DNA from: an uncultured Caulobacterales bacterium
Lineage (GTDB): Bacteria; Pseudomonadota; Alphaproteobacteria; Caulobacterales; Maricaulaceae
Length of the DNA stretch: 6,474 nt
Direction: 5' to 3'
NCBI GenBank assembly: GCA_938007945.1
Contig: CALLME010000250.1
Coordinates: forward strand, 1 to 6,474
The position numbers and the translations under genes are program-made. Shown here one piece after another: positions 5,506 to 6,474 of this stretch (position 1 is its first letter; each line of letters begins with the position of its first letter). The notes under the pieces were generated by a model, which was not told where the DNA came from, did no database searches, and worked only from the letters and a program-made list of their open reading frames with translations.

Positions 5506-5551
5506 CGCGTTTTGCAGGCCTCGCGTGTCAGCGCCCTGCGGAACGCGTTTT
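5506..5551 (+). terminator. Second tandem hairpin with T tract (backup terminator)
   Basis: CGCGTTTTGCAGG (5506-5518) and CCTGCGGAACGCG (5535-5547) form a 13-bp stem in + strand RNA with two G-U pairs and a 16-nt loop, followed by TTTT at 5548-5551. On the - strand the same two positions become mismatches, so the structure favours + transcripts. Its T tract overlaps the stop codon of the SDR gene, and it blocks read-through antisense to that gene. Confidence 0.6.
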
Positions 5552-6287
5552 ATATTGATTTAAAGTAGGATGTGTCACGAAAATTGACGCGCTGATCGTT
5601 AAGCGCGTAACTTGGCGAGAGCATGTCTAGTACAAGCTCCGCCACGTCAGAGGGCTCTGGCAGGTTTTTAGGGTCTTCGCCTGGCATAGCTTTGGCGCGC
5701 ATCGCTGTGCGTACGGCCCCTGGGTTGAGGAGGTTGGCCTTTACAGATGTCACATCAATCTCTTTGGCCCAGCAACTGACATAAGCTTCGAGCGCAGCCT
5801 TTGACGCGGCATAAGCACTCCAATAGGCACGGTGAGTTTGCGCGACGCCCGAGGTCATGAAGAGTGCGCGTCCCGCCGGGGCAGCCCGCAGCAACGGGTC
5901 AAGCGCACGGATAAGACGGTAATTCGCCGTCATGTTTACCGCAAATACGCTATCAAATGTCTTTGGCTCAATCTGTTGGGCTGGCATAATATCGCCGAGC
6001 AGTCCCGCATTCGCAAATAGCCCGTCAAGACGCCCCCAGCGCTCATGTATGATAGCGGCGAGTTGGTCGAGCCCGTCAGGTGATTTCAAATCCATCGGGA
6101 CAAGCGTCGCCTCGGAGCCGACCGCTTTCACCGCGTCGTCAAGGTCTTCTAACCCGCCTTGTGTACGGGCAATGGCGATAATATGTGCGCCCGCTTTGGC
6201 AAGCCGCACGGCAGAGGCGTAGCCAATACCGCGCGACGCCCCCGTCACCAAAATGACATGACCCTTAAGAGGTTTTTGCTCTGACAT
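5550..6287 (-). CDS. SDR-family NAD(P)-dependent oxidoreductase (YciK-like)
   Basis: A complete 245-aa classical short-chain dehydrogenase. The nucleotide-binding motif TGASRGIG is at 15-22, with Arg41 after the second strand, which suggests NADP(H). NAG is at 93-95, and the catalytic tetrad is N118, S146, Y159 and K163 (YAASK). LLNPGAVRTAMR follows the active site as in E. coli YciK and related SDRs. The substrate is unknown; family members reduce keto groups or act on lipid and polyketide-like substrates. The ATG at 6287 is preceded by AGAGAA, 5 nt away, and lies 22 nt after the purF stop on the same strand, so the two are probably co-transcribed. The gene ends at the tandem terminators of the convergent UrcA-like gene. 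Confidence 0.95.
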   Translation of the reverse strand: MSEQKPLKGHVILVTGASRGIGYASAVRLAKAGAHIIAIARTQGGLEDLDDAVKAVGSEATLVPMDLKSPDGLDQLAAIIHERWGRLDGLFANAGLLGDIMPAQQIEPKTFDSVFAVNMTANYRLIRALDPLLRAAPAGRALFMTSGVAQTHRAYWSAYAASKAALEAYVSCWAKEIDVTSVKANLLNPGAVRTAMRAKAMPGEDPKNLPEPSDVAELVLDMLSPSYALNDQRVNFRDTSYFKSI

Positions 6288-6309
6288 GATATTCTCTGGT
6301 CGTTAGAGT

Positions 6310-6474
6310 TTAGGCGACTTCGACAAGGAAGGAGAGTTGCTTAGTGCCGTCCGCCATTTCGCGGTCGCGGTCCACAAGCGGTGTCGGATAATGGCCCGTA
6401 AAGCAGTGATCCGTGTATTGGGGCACCTCTTGGTTGCGAATATCAATGCCCATAGCCCAGTAAAGTCCTTCGAT
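6310..6474 (-). CDS. purF: Amidophosphoribosyltransferase PurF, C-terminal 54 residues (truncated by window edge)
   Basis: The frame is open from base 6474 to TAA at 6312-6310. The fragment begins IEGLYWAMGIDIRN and includes QEVPQYTDHCFTGHYPTPLV. This matches the C-terminal signature of PurF, typically 'DGLYxAxG...R......QFxDxCFTGDYPTxLxD'. PurF converts PRPP and glutamine to 5-phosphoribosylamine, the first committed step of purine synthesis, in the cytoplasm. Here His replaces the usual Asp in the 'TGDYPT' part. The catalytic N-terminal Cys domain and the PRPP site lie outside the window. The SDR gene follows 22 nt downstream. Confidence 0.93.
   Translation of the reverse strand: MEGLYWAMGIDIRNQEVPQYTDHCFTGHYPTPLVDRDREMADGTKQLSFLVEVA

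Overview
The window looks like chromosomal DNA of an alphaproteobacterium. I infer this from the Der and PurF sequences, from a small UrcA-like exported protein next to a membrane-bound winged-helix regulator, and from the moderately GC-rich codon use of the housekeeping genes. A Caulobacterales/Hyphomonadales-type aquatic lineage is my best guess, not a proof. Both ends cut through conserved genes: the left edge cuts der (engA, ribosome-assembly GTPase, + strand) and the right edge cuts purF (first step of purine synthesis, - strand).

Layout from left to right: (1) 2-817, C-terminal 271 codons of Der. (2) 862-1866, a complete zinc-dependent, probably NADP(H)-linked alcohol/aldehyde reductase on the same strand. 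(3) 1952-3292, a visibly AT-richer accessory stretch. It holds an exported or membrane-anchored protein of unknown function on the - strand (1952-2830). Diverging from it is a two-gene + strand unit of a 44-aa and a 92-aa protein joined by an ATGA stop/start overlap. (4) 3293-3451, the right edge of that stretch, with the 3' remnant of an XRE-type helix-turn-helix regulator gene and 2.75 tandem copies of a 16-bp repeat. (5) 3452-4830, a CadC-like transmembrane regulator on the - strand (OmpR-type winged helix, proline-rich linker, one membrane helix, TolB/FlgO-like periplasmic domain). Its reading frame is broken or switched at a run of nine A residues: the -1 frame continues a leucine-zipper-like coiled coil for 47 more residues. 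(6) 5067-5423, a small secreted two-cysteine protein of UrcA type, divergent from the regulator and followed by two strong tandem hairpin terminators. (7) 5550-6287, a short-chain dehydrogenase (SDR), 22 bases downstream of (8) purF.

Housekeeping genes therefore flank two more variable parts. The regulator and the exported protein share a 236-bp divergent intergenic region, so a regulator/target relationship is plausible but unproven. The AT-rich module next to a decayed regulator is the best candidate here for an undescribed accessory system. The observation with the strongest direct sequence support is the A9 frame switch in the regulator.
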